From Candidatus Intestinimonas merdavium (GTDB lineage: Bacteria > Bacillota > Clostridia > Oscillospirales > Oscillospiraceae), in assembly GCA_019115785.1 (NCBI GenBank), contig DXCX01000017.1, forward strand, positions 1 through 46,990: DNA of 46,990 bases. The letters run 5' to 3'. Below the pieces are notes generated by a model. That model had not been told where the DNA came from, did no database searches, and saw nothing but the letters and a program-made list of their open reading frames with translations. A program made the translations under genes and the position numbers. Of this stretch, positions 30,337-38,309 are shown piece by piece. Within the stretch, counting starts at the first letter, position 1. Every line of letters begins with the position of its first letter.

Positions 30337-30692
30337 CAGGCGGCGGCATCGACAGCGGCGGCGGCCTCCTCCACCTTCCGGGGGGAGAGGAACTCCACCT
30401 CCGTGGCCTTGATGAGAAAACCGGGCTGGCGGTCGGGGTCGTCCGCGAAGGAGATGGTCTCGAAGTCGCCGGAGGCCGCCAGCTTGCAGCCCTTCCAGGC
30501 AAACTCCGCGCACCGCTCCGCCAGGGGGCCGCGGACCTTGATGGAGATGAAGTCGGTGAGGCGGTTGCCGTCCCGGTCCCGGTAGTGCCGATCCGAGGCG
30601 ATGCGGAGGATGGCGTAGGGCTTGCCGGTGGTCTCGTTCACCTTCAGTTCCACATCGTTGGTGAGGTTTCCGATGGCAGTGATCTTCAACAT
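30336..30692 (-). CDS. ssb: Single-stranded DNA-binding protein
   Basis: 118 residues. OB-fold pattern: MLKITAIGNLTNDVELKVNE, YAILRIASDRHYRDRDGNRL, TDFISIKVRGPLAERCAEFA, WKGCKLAASGDFET. It lacks the long acidic tail of chromosomal SSB, ending in EEAAAAVDAAA instead. It would protect single strands during transfer and replication. AAAAGGAG precedes the ATG. It is the first gene of the tightly packed operon that runs down to vapD. Confidence 0.9.
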   Translation of the reverse strand: MLKITAIGNLTNDVELKVNETTGKPYAILRIASDRHYRDRDGNRLTDFISIKVRGPLAERCAEFAWKGCKLAASGDFETISFADDPDRQPGFLIKATEVEFLSPRKVEEAAAAVDAAA

Positions 30693-30734
30693 GGTTTTTT
30701 CTCCTTTTCAGTTGGATTTAATAGATGTTCCTGT

Positions 30735-30760
30735 GGGGAGGCCCCCGGAAGGGCCTCCCC
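30735..30760 (-). terminator. Hairpin between the adhesin 3' fragment and ssb
   Basis: GGGGAGGCCC (30735-30744) pairs perfectly with GGGCCTCCCC (30751-30760) around a 6-base loop. It follows the LPRTGY stop by 7 bases on the minus strand, where a terminator for the adhesin operon is expected. The T-tract is poor (ACAGGAACAT), so termination may be incomplete. Confidence 0.6.
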
Positions 30761-30767
30761 GTGGGGC

Positions 30768-31175
30768 TCAATAGCCGGTGCGGGGCAGGGGCGTGGGCTT
30801 GCCGTAGACGGTGGTCACCCAGCGGGTGACGGCCTGCACCCACTGGCCGTTGTAGACGCCGCCCACATCGGCCACATTCACGAAGCTGCTCCCCGCCGCA
30901 AGGCCATTGACCGCCCTGCACTGGAGGGCCGGGGCCTCTACCTGGGCAAAGCCGGCCGGGGCCTGTCCAAACACGAACATGACCTCAGTGACACGCTCGT
31001 TGGCGGCCAGGCCCAGGGCTGCGGGGGAGGCGGCCAGGGTGTAGTTCTGGCTGGTGGAGAGGTTGTCCGCCAGAGTGCGGTAGTCCCCGCCGTTCACCCG
31101 GTAGGTGATCTTATAGGTGCCGGGGAAATTCCAGGTGCCAGTCACCACCGTCTCCAGCCGCGCCTGGGCGGGCAG
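30768..31175 (-). pseudogene. Detached C-terminal part of the CnaB adhesin, ending LPRTGY
   Basis: An open frame from about 31175 to the stop at 30768 encodes LPAQARLETVVTGTWNFPG, AALGLAANERVTEVMFVFGQ, FVNVADVGGVYNGQWVQAVT and ends KPTPLPRTGY. This is the conserved terminal domain and sorting motif of clostridial SpaA-type surface proteins, and it should directly follow the SNVRLDSFYWRE end of the adhesin at 31952. The intron fragment stands between them. There is no convincing start codon or ribosome site of its own. The exact left boundary is uncertain by about 30 bases. Confidence 0.7.
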
Positions 31176-31266
31176 GCTGATAGCGATAGGTACTGCGCTG
31201 ATACAGTCTGTCTTGGATTTCGCGTAATTGTGTTTCGGTTTTTGGGCTGTCGAATTGTTGTGCCAT
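31111..31266 (-). pseudogene. 5' stub of a group II intron reverse transcriptase gene
   Basis: ATG 31266 follows GGGAGG and opens MAQQFDSPKTETQLREIQDR LYQRST, which matches how many Firmicutes group II intron maturases begin. After about 26 codons (to ~31189) the frame departs into adhesin sequence read in the wrong frame and stops at 31111. The reverse transcriptase, maturase and endonuclease domains are all missing. Confidence 0.65.
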
Positions 31267-31951
31267 ACGCACCGCCTCCCTTCGGAATTGGTGTTTCTGG
31301 TTTTAGTCAGGTATGCCTACGGCTTCCTCGACTTCCTGTTCACATACAATCTGCACTGACTATGCCCCTTCGCTCCACCCCCATTACAGGGGCTTCAAAG
31401 CTACTACGGGCTGCTGTCCCGTGGATTGGCAGGCCATTTCCTACCTGCGCGGGCGGGTGTGTCATCCCGTTTACATTCTTTGATGTGCCCGTCCACGGTT
31501 CCTTTGTTCCCTATGCTTTAGCTTTACATATCGGTTTTAGCCCGTCCCTCTGGCCCGACTGCCATCTTTGGCTGGTGTGAACTTCTGCCAAAGACATTCG
31601 ACCATTATGGTTTTCTGCTGTTCTCAGCGCGAGAATACCTTGAACAGCGGCAGTACCCCTTTCTGGGGCTGATGGCTGTATAATCATCCTCTACTTTACG
31701 AGCCGTACACTCAGGACATTTGTCGGTTGCAACAAGACATACTGGGCATGACCGATTTATAGCCTCCTGCGGGCGCAGCCGTCTCAGACCGCGTTGCCGC
31801 TCTTTACCGAGCTTCGCACACACCACATGACACTGTGATATGCACGTCGGAGTCTCAGAGTTTTTGTTACCCTTCACACAGGGTCAGGCAGGTTCTTCCC
31901 CTGCCGAATCAAGCATAGAGTTCAGATTTTTTTCGTAAAATCTGCCTTGTT
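31176..31951 (-). mobile_element. Decayed group II intron (5' ribozyme part plus start of its ORF)
   Basis: About 780 bases without a real gene, between the truncated adhesin and its C-terminal fragment. On the minus strand it carries GTGTGAAGGGTAAC-type 5' sequence (around 31870), many short paired segments, the GGGACAGCAGCCCGTAGTAG block typical of the region before a maturase ORF (around 31405), and then the maturase start at 31266. Domains V and VI, needed for splicing, would lie after the ORF and are absent. The intron therefore cannot splice itself. A 90-codon open frame inside it (31605-31877) looks spurious. Confidence 0.6.
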
Positions 31952-34900
31952 TTATTGCGTATTTCTACGCAGATTGTCAAGGAACAAAGCGCGCTCCCGC
32001 CAGTAGAAGCTGTCCAGGCGCACATTGCTGGTATTGCCGATGCGGGAGAACACATACCGCACCGGCTGGCCGCTCATGGCCTCCTTGGGTCCGGTCTTGA
32101 GGATGGACACGCCGGTGGTCAGGCTCTTGTTGGTCACCTCGAACTTGACGACCTGCCCGGCGTGTTCCAGATAGGCGGTCAGCTCCTGCTCGTTCACGCC
32201 GTAGTTGGCTGGGGCCTTGACCTCCCGGATGGTGTAGCGGGAGAGGGGCAGGGGCTTGGACACCGCCAGCCCCCGGCTGTCACTCCTGATGGTGTCTACC
32301 ACGTTTCCGGCCTTGTCGTAAATCTCAAAGACCGCGCCCTCCAGCAGCGTCCCGGCGGGCAGGCCGTTGGTTGGGTTGTAGTCGGCGGACTTCTTCACGA
32401 TCTGAATTTGCCCGGTGATGGGGGTGTTTTCCCATTTTATTTGGGTTGTTTCGCCGCTCTTGACGTAGACGGTGCGCTCCTGGGTGTCGGGGATGTAGCC
32501 CTCGTTCTCCAGCTCCCGCAGGTAGTAGCGGCCCGCGGTGAGGTCCTCGAACCGGACGTAGCCCCGGTCATCGGAGGTCTGCTGGTCGATGGGGGTGTGG
32601 CCGCTGTCGTAGAGGATGAAGGACACACCGGGGATGCCCTTGCCATCCGCTGTGGAGACCTTATGAATGAGGATGCCGGAGATGGGATCATTGGTCACGG
32701 TCAGTTTTGTGGTCTGCCCGTCCTTCACGGTAAAGTAGTGGGGCGCGGCGTCCAGTTGGAAGCCCTCCGCGCTCTCCGTCTCCACGGCGTAGTAGCTGCC
32801 GTCCTCCAGGGTCACAAAGACGCTGCCGGTTTTCCCGGTGGTCACGGTGTCCACCAGAGCGTCGTCCGACACCCGGCGAATTTCAAAGGACACGCCGGCC
32901 AGCCGCTCCGTCTTGTCCGCGGAACTGACCTTGATGATCTCCACGCCGCCCACGGCGTTGTTGTAGAACCGGAGTGTCTGGGTGTCGTTGGGGTTGATGG
33001 TGACGGTCTGGCTCTGGGTGTCCGGGTCGATGGTGAAACCGGGCACGCTCTCCAGCTCCGTCACGATGACGGTGCCGGTGATCCCGGACAGGTTGATCTT
33101 CCCTGTGGAGTCGGTGTAGTAGAGACCGTTGCTGGACAGGGTGCCGCCGGCGGCGTCCACATACTGGCCGTTGGCGTACTTGACCTCGAACTTGACCCCC
33201 TCCAACGGGACGGTCGTGGTGCCGGTGCGCCCCCACTTTTCGATGACCAGGTTGCCCAGGGGCTTGTTGCGGAACTCCAACGTGACGGTCTGGCCCGCCT
33301 TGACGGTGGCCGTCTGGGGCACATCGTCCAGCAGGTAGCCCGGCTTCGCTCTGGTTTCCTTGACCACCAGGGTGGTGCCGGGGTCGATGCCGTCAATGCG
33401 GAAAGAACCGGCGCTGTCCGTCACGAACTTGCCGTTGGCATCGCCCACCACGGCGCCGTCCGCAGTGGTCACGAAGAACTCCACATCGCTCAGAGGGCTG
33501 TTGTCGGCGCTGGACACCTTCTTGACCAAAAGGGACCCCTTGGGGCTGTTGTCGAAGTAGAGGGTCACAATGTCCTGCTCCTCGCCGGAGACATAGAAGG
33601 ACTGAGGCGCGCTGTCAATCACATGGCCGCTGTCACTCGCCACTTCCTCGCAGATGTAGTAGCCCTTTTTCAGCCCGGTGACGGTAAAGGAGCCGTTGGC
33701 GGAGGTCACATAGGTGCCGATGACGGTGCCGCCGCTGCCGCTGACCTCGCCGCCCAGGTATTTCAGTTGGAACCGGCACCCGGAAATCCCGGCCCCGGTC
33801 ACGCTGTCCTGCTTGTAGACCACCAGGGCGGAGCGGGGGGTATTGGGAATGATGATGGTCTTTTCCTCGCCGCCATTGACATAGACCTCCGTAATCGGGT
33901 CGGCGGGGAGCTGGTAGCCGGGGGCGGGCCTGGTCTCCTCGATCTTCAGCCAGCCGTCCTCGATGGCCTCCAGCACGATCTGGCCCGCTGCGTCCGTCCG
34001 GTAGGTCCCCAGGTCCCGAATTTCCCCGGTGGCCATCTTGTTGCTGGCCCAGGTGATGTGGAACTCCGCGTCCTGGATGGGATCGTGGGTGATGGAATTT
34101 TCCTTGATAATGGTGACAGAGGGCTTTTTGTGGTTTTCAAAATATACCGTTCTGTCCCGGTTGGGGAACAGGGTGACGAGCTGGCTGGGGGCGTCCGGGA
34201 GGTAAGGGGCCGGCACCGACTTCTCGATCACCTCATACACGCCGGGCAGCAGGTTGGAAACGGTGGCGGAGCCGTCCGGCCCGGTCTTGACCTCGGCAAC
34301 GGAATGGCCGTCCGCGCCACGCACCAGGAACACCGTGTCAGAAATGGGCATGCCCGTGTCGGCGTCCCGTTTCCAGATGGTGAGGTTGGGCCGCTTGTCA
34401 TTTTGCAGGCAGATTGTAGAATCCTTGCCGGGGAACATCTGCACATGATGCTCTCTGGGGTCCAGAATGTGGTCGGCAACAGTGGCGGTCTCCACCAGAG
34501 AATACACCCCAGGCTCCAGCCCCGCCCAGGTGATGGTCCCGTCCGGCCCGGTGGTGCGGTCCAGGTAGTGACCGCCGTCCTCGATCTTCGCCAGCCGGTA
34601 GGTGACGCCCGCCAGCGCGGAGCCGTCCGAGCTGGTCTTGGTCAGCGTGAGGGTGGGCTTTTTGCTGTTGGTAAAGACGAACTGGGCCGTCTCGTTGGTT
34701 CCCAGGTGGATGATCCGCTGGGGTTCATCGATGACATAGCCAGGACACTCCAGTTCCGTCACGACATAGGCTTTGTTGGCCGGGAGCTTGGAGAGGTCGA
34801 TGGTCCCATCCGCCCCGGTGGTAAATTCCTCCGGCCCGAAGCTGCCGTCCACCGCTTTGATCTCGAACCTGGCGTTGGGGACGGGCTTAGACAGGTCGGC

Positions 34901-36763
34901 GCTGTCCACTTTGATTAGGTGGATACCGGGGCGCTTGTCGTTGAAAAACACCCGCTCCACGATGCCCATGCCGGCCTTCAGCTCCACATACTGGGGCGTG
35001 GGGTCCAGCAGGTGTTCATCGTCCCCGGTGTGGCGCTCCTCGATGCGGTAGCTGCCCGCGGGCTGGTTGACCAGCAGGATTTCCCCGAACTCGTCCGTTT
35101 TGAAGATGCCCAAAGAGACGTTGTCCCGGAAAATCTCGAAAGACACGTTGGGCATGAGGGCCATGGTCTGGCGATCATATTTGACCACCCTGATTCCAGG
35201 CAACTCCTCATTGATGATGGTGGTGGTGGATTCCTCCCCGGCCACCACTGCCACGGTCTGGGTGGTATCTGTGGTGGCCACCCAGCCCTCAATGCCGGCC
35301 AGCTCCCTGACCTCCCAGCCGCCGGGTTTCAGTTTATCAAACGCCACAACGCCGTTTCGGGTCTGGCCGGTTTTGGTCTCGCCGGTGGCGATGTGTTTGA
35401 TCTGGATGGTCACGCCGGAGAGGGCGTCGCCGGTGTCGCTCCGCTTCTCCACCCGCAGGGAGCCGTAGGGGGCGTTCCAGAAGGTCAGGGTGGCGGTCTT
35501 GTTGTACTCCACATCGGCGTGCTGGGTGGTCACATTGGGGAGCAGATGATATTTGGGCGGGATCTCCTCCGTCACGGTGTAGTGGCCCTCCAGGGTCAGG
35601 GGGATGGTGACGGTCCCGTCCGGGCCGGTGGAGAAGGAGCCCACCTTGCGGCCCTCCGGGTCGTAGACGGAGAACACTGCCCCCTCCAGGGGAAGTTCGG
35701 TCCCCTCCTCCAGTTTCACGATCTTCAGCGCCGTCTCACCGGGCGGGGGATCGTCCCCACCGGCGTAACTGCTGACGGCGGCCAATTCCATCTGACGGTT
35801 GTTGTCCAAATCGCAGATATAATTCTGGAGTTCGCCATATTTGTCCTTTTCCTGGCAGATGGCGTACATGGCCGCGTACTGGGCAACGGATGCGGAGAGG
35901 GAGAGCTGGACGTTCCCGCTCTGGCCCTGGATGCTGCCAGCGGGATAGATGACCTTGAACTGGCCGGAGTAGCCGTCCCCGGTGGGCTGTGTGGTGACGG
36001 CGTCGATCTCCCGGTCGTCCAGGTCCACGATCTTCGCCCCGACGGGGACGGAGCCGGGGTCGGCAAAGGCCACCGCCACATCGTAGTCGTACACCCAGGT
36101 CTCGCTCCAGACCGTGAACACCTGCTGGAAGTAGTCCTCGCCGCCGATGGTCACGGGGTAGGCGGTGGAGCGGTCCGGGGTGACGGTCATCCTGGGTTCC
36201 AGCATATAGTTATAGGTGGTGCCCCGCTTGTAGATGTCCTTGGCGGCGGCCAGGATGCGGTTGCCAACGTCCAGCTCGCTCCCGGACAGGCCGGGGGCCA
36301 CCTTCAGGTTGGCGATGTTCCAGTTGGGCAGCAGGTAGCACCACAGGGCCATCTTGGTGGCGTAGTAGGCCTGGTACTTGTTGTCCAGCTTCAGCTCCCC
36401 CAGGGAGCGGTGGGGATAGCCGTTGGAGATGATGCCCACCACCTTGGGGTCGCTGGCCTTTTCCTCCGCCAGATACTTGATGCTCTGGCCGGGGCCTACG
36501 GTCTGTGGGACACCCTTGGTATTGGGATTTACGCAGTAGGCCGGGGCCTCCTTCTGCTGGCCGTCATTCCCCTCATAGAGGAAATAGGTGTATTTCTGTT
36601 TCCTGACCGCGCCGTTGATGGACAGATAGCCCAGCTCATAGTCGCCGTTGTAGATGTTCACTTCGCCCAGGGCCGCGTCCTCACTGGAGGCCGCCATGGC
36701 GGTGGGGAACAAACTCAGCAGCGTCAGCATGGCCAGGAAAACAGACAACAGCCGTTTCTTCAT
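31952..36763 (-). CDS. Giant SpaA/CnaB-repeat surface adhesin, truncated by the intron
   Basis: 1,603 residues from ATG 36763. A signal peptide (KRLLSVFLAMLTLLSLFPTAMA) is followed by a thioester-like domain (about 35-340) with Cys80 in AYCVNP and YYATKMALW, where the usual thioester Gln is replaced by Lys. Then come 13 prealbumin/CnaB-type repeats of 85-100 residues, starting at ALKIVKLEEGTELPL and ending near TTGVSILKTG. After SNVRLDSFYWRE the frame enters intron sequence (RALFLDNLRRNTQ) and stops, so the sorting motif is lost. It was probably a mating-contact adhesin. AGGAGG lies 11 bases from the ATG; a TTG at 36772 is too close to it. Confidence 0.88.
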   Translation of the reverse strand: MKKRLLSVFLAMLTLLSLFPTAMAASSEDAALGEVNIYNGDYELGYLSINGAVRKQKYTYFLYEGNDGQQKEAPAYCVNPNTKGVPQTVGPGQSIKYLAEEKASDPKVVGIISNGYPHRSLGELKLDNKYQAYYATKMALWCYLLPNWNIANLKVAPGLSGSELDVGNRILAAAKDIYKRGTTYNYMLEPRMTVTPDRSTAYPVTIGGEDYFQQVFTVWSETWVYDYDVAVAFADPGSVPVGAKIVDLDDREIDAVTTQPTGDGYSGQFKVIYPAGSIQGQSGNVQLSLSASVAQYAAMYAICQEKDKYGELQNYICDLDNNRQMELAAVSSYAGGDDPPPGETALKIVKLEEGTELPLEGAVFSVYDPEGRKVGSFSTGPDGTVTIPLTLEGHYTVTEEIPPKYHLLPNVTTQHADVEYNKTATLTFWNAPYGSLRVEKRSDTGDALSGVTIQIKHIATGETKTGQTRNGVVAFDKLKPGGWEVRELAGIEGWVATTDTTQTVAVVAGEESTTTIINEELPGIRVVKYDRQTMALMPNVSFEIFRDNVSLGIFKTDEFGEILLVNQPAGSYRIEERHTGDDEHLLDPTPQYVELKAGMGIVERVFFNDKRPGIHLIKVDSADLSKPVPNARFEIKAVDGSFGPEEFTTGADGTIDLSKLPANKAYVVTELECPGYVIDEPQRIIHLGTNETAQFVFTNSKKPTLTLTKTSSDGSALAGVTYRLAKIEDGGHYLDRTTGPDGTITWAGLEPGVYSLVETATVADHILDPREHHVQMFPGKDSTICLQNDKRPNLTIWKRDADTGMPISDTVFLVRGADGHSVAEVKTGPDGSATVSNLLPGVYEVIEKSVPAPYLPDAPSQLVTLFPNRDRTVYFENHKKPSVTIIKENSITHDPIQDAEFHITWASNKMATGEIRDLGTYRTDAAGQIVLEAIEDGWLKIEETRPAPGYQLPADPITEVYVNGGEEKTIIIPNTPRSALVVYKQDSVTGAGISGCRFQLKYLGGEVSGSGGTVIGTYVTSANGSFTVTGLKKGYYICEEVASDSGHVIDSAPQSFYVSGEEQDIVTLYFDNSPKGSLLVKKVSSADNSPLSDVEFFVTTADGAVVGDANGKFVTDSAGSFRIDGIDPGTTLVVKETRAKPGYLLDDVPQTATVKAGQTVTLEFRNKPLGNLVIEKWGRTGTTTVPLEGVKFEVKYANGQYVDAAGGTLSSNGLYYTDSTGKINLSGITGTVIVTELESVPGFTIDPDTQSQTVTINPNDTQTLRFYNNAVGGVEIIKVSSADKTERLAGVSFEIRRVSDDALVDTVTTGKTGSVFVTLEDGSYYAVETESAEGFQLDAAPHYFTVKDGQTTKLTVTNDPISGILIHKVSTADGKGIPGVSFILYDSGHTPIDQQTSDDRGYVRFEDLTAGRYYLRELENEGYIPDTQERTVYVKSGETTQIKWENTPITGQIQIVKKSADYNPTNGLPAGTLLEGAVFEIYDKAGNVVDTIRSDSRGLAVSKPLPLSRYTIREVKAPANYGVNEQELTAYLEHAGQVVKFEVTNKSLTTGVSILKTGPKEAMSGQPVRYVFSRIGNTSNVRLDSFYWRERALFLDNLRRNTQ

Positions 36764-36794
36764 GTCGGTCAATTCCTCCTTTTACGCAAAAATA

Positions 36795-36830
36795 GCGGCC
36801 CCCGGCACAGGTCTGTGTGCCGGGGGCCGC
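36795..36830 (-). terminator. Strong intrinsic terminator upstream of the adhesin
   Basis: GCGGCCCCCGGCACA (36795-36809) pairs perfectly with TGTGCCGGGGGCCGC (36816-36830), a 15-bp stem with a 6-base loop. On the minus strand it is followed by TATTTTTGCG. It ends transcripts from the SLH-protein gene. It lies only 31 bases before the adhesin start, so adhesin expression must rely on read-through or anti-termination. Confidence 0.8.
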
Positions 36831-36842
36831 CGTGTCTGGTGT

Positions 36843-37424
36843 TTATAGGGTTTGCAGGTATGCCAGGTAGTCCAGGGAGCCGGTGAGCAGGAGGGCCATG
36901 TCCCCGCGGGTGATGGTCTCGCCCTCCAGCACTTCCGCCGGGGCCAGGCCCAGCTCTTCCGCCTTGTCACAGGCGGTATCGTAGGTCCAGCCCTCCCGTT
37001 CCAGGTAGCGGAGCATGATGGTACAGGCCATCTGGGGGCTGACCGGGTCGTTGGGGCCGAACCGCCCGTCCCCGTACCCGGCCACCACGCCCATGGAGGC
37101 GCACACGCCCACCGCCACCTGCGCCCACTCCGGGACATCGGAGAAGTTGGTGGTACACAGCTTGGCGTACCAGTCCCGTTCCCATGCCACGTGTTCCGGG
37201 TTGAGGACGATGGGGCTGATCAGGCAGGCCAGTTCCGCCCGGGTCAACCCCTTGTCCAGGTGCAGGTCGCCGTGTTCGTCTCCGTTCATCAGGCCATCGG
37301 CCTGCAGGCGGGCGGCGGCGATCTCATGGGGGCTGGGGGACTCCGCTGCCTGGGCGGGGCCGGTCAGCAGGGCCGCGGTCATGGCTCCGGCCAGGAGCAG
37401 GGATGCCAGCTTTCTCTGTTTCAT
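36843..37424 (-). CDS. Secreted S-layer-homology (SLH) domain protein
   Basis: 193 residues from ATG 37424 (AGGAGGAATCGAGC before it). The signal peptide is KQRKLASLLLAGAMTAALLTGPAQA. SLH-type units follow: ADGLMNGDEHGDLHLDKGLTRAELACLIS and the clearest one, FSDVPEWAQVAVGVCASMGV with GYGDGRFGPNDPVSPQMACT. A third, degenerate one ends ETITRGDMALLLTGSLDYLA. SLH domains bind cell-wall polymers, so this is probably a wall-associated accessory of the adhesin/sortase locus. Confidence 0.85.
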   Translation of the reverse strand: MKQRKLASLLLAGAMTAALLTGPAQAAESPSPHEIAAARLQADGLMNGDEHGDLHLDKGLTRAELACLISPIVLNPEHVAWERDWYAKLCTTNFSDVPEWAQVAVGVCASMGVVAGYGDGRFGPNDPVSPQMACTIMLRYLEREGWTYDTACDKAEELGLAPAEVLEGETITRGDMALLLTGSLDYLAYLQTL

Positions 37425-37537
37425 GCTCGATTCCTCCTGTTTGGATATGGTTGGGGTCTTGCAACACGAACCATACCACAAACCGGGGCGGAAGTCGAAA
37501 CCAATCGGCACACAGCCCGCAAAAAGGGCAGACAGCT

Positions 37538-38305
37538 TTACTTGGCCACCGCGGTGACGCACCAGCGGTACTCCCGCTGGTCCCGGACACAGGTGTAGAG
37601 GGTCAGGCGGTCATCGCTGGTGGCGGCGGTGCCGGAGGTGTCCGTCTCCAGCACCTTCTGGACGCTGACCACCTCATAGGCGCGGGTCCCCAGCTTGGTG
37701 GTCCAGGTGACGGTGTCACCGGGGTCCAGGGTGTGGAGGTCGCCAAAGTCATCTCTAACGCCCCGGTTGTGTCCCGCGATGCACACGTTGCCGGCCCAGA
37801 TGCTGGTGTCCGGGAAGTGGCCCGCGCCCTTACTGAGGGTGGCGCTGTCCGTCCCCTGGTACACCTTGGTGGACAGGCCGATGGCGGGGATCTTCAGGGT
37901 CCCCAGGTATCCGCCGGCGTAGTAGAGGTCGCCGGTCACATCCGTCCAGCCGTTGGCGGGGGCGCCGCCGTTCTCACCGGAGCCGGCATCCACGGCGGGG
38001 TAGGTCACGCTGCCCACCTGGGAGACCAGTCCGCCGCCGGTCAGGGCGCCGGGGACGAGGTTGGGGGTCAGGGGCAGCCCGGAGCCGGGGAGATAGCTGG
38101 TGGGACTGCCGAAGGTGGGCGGGATCAGGGCGGTGTTCTTGCTCCGGTCCACGTTGGGGTCCTCCCACTCATAGATGGTGTCCTCCGAGGTGGGCCTGCC
38201 GAACAGGTAATCGTCCGGGGCATCCATGGTGTACGCCAACGCGCTGGCCTGCCCGATACAGAGGGTGCAGAGCATAGTGGCCAGCAGAAGCGCGCGAAAT
38301 TTCAA
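37538..38305 (-). CDS. Sortase (class D-like)
   Basis: 255 residues from TTG 38305 with GGAG 8 bases upstream, overlapping nothing but only 4 bases from the preceding stop. A signal peptide (FRALLLATMLCTLCIGQASA) and a low-complexity stretch precede the sortase barrel: LGTLKIPAIGLSTKVYQGTD, catalytic His in CIAGHNRGV, catalytic Cys in LTLYTCVRDQREYRW with its Arg. It would attach LPxTG-type proteins to the wall. The only clear sorting motif nearby is the LPRTGY now detached from the adhesin. Confidence 0.88.
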   Translation of the reverse strand: MKFRALLLATMLCTLCIGQASALAYTMDAPDDYLFGRPTSEDTIYEWEDPNVDRSKNTALIPPTFGSPTSYLPGSGLPLTPNLVPGALTGGGLVSQVGSVTYPAVDAGSGENGGAPANGWTDVTGDLYYAGGYLGTLKIPAIGLSTKVYQGTDSATLSKGAGHFPDTSIWAGNVCIAGHNRGVRDDFGDLHTLDPGDTVTWTTKLGTRAYEVVSVQKVLETDTSGTAATSDDRLTLYTCVRDQREYRWCVTAVAK

Positions 38306-38309
38306 GCGG

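Noticed and set aside
31700-31708. GAGCCGTAC on the plus strand, like the start of intron domain V
   Set aside because: It is on the strand opposite to the maturase stub and lacks the pairing TACGGTTC-type partner.
31605-31877. 90-codon minus-strand frame with several Cys residues in the intron region
   Set aside because: It lies inside the group II intron ribozyme-like sequence, has no RBS, and its sequence is explained by the RNA structure.
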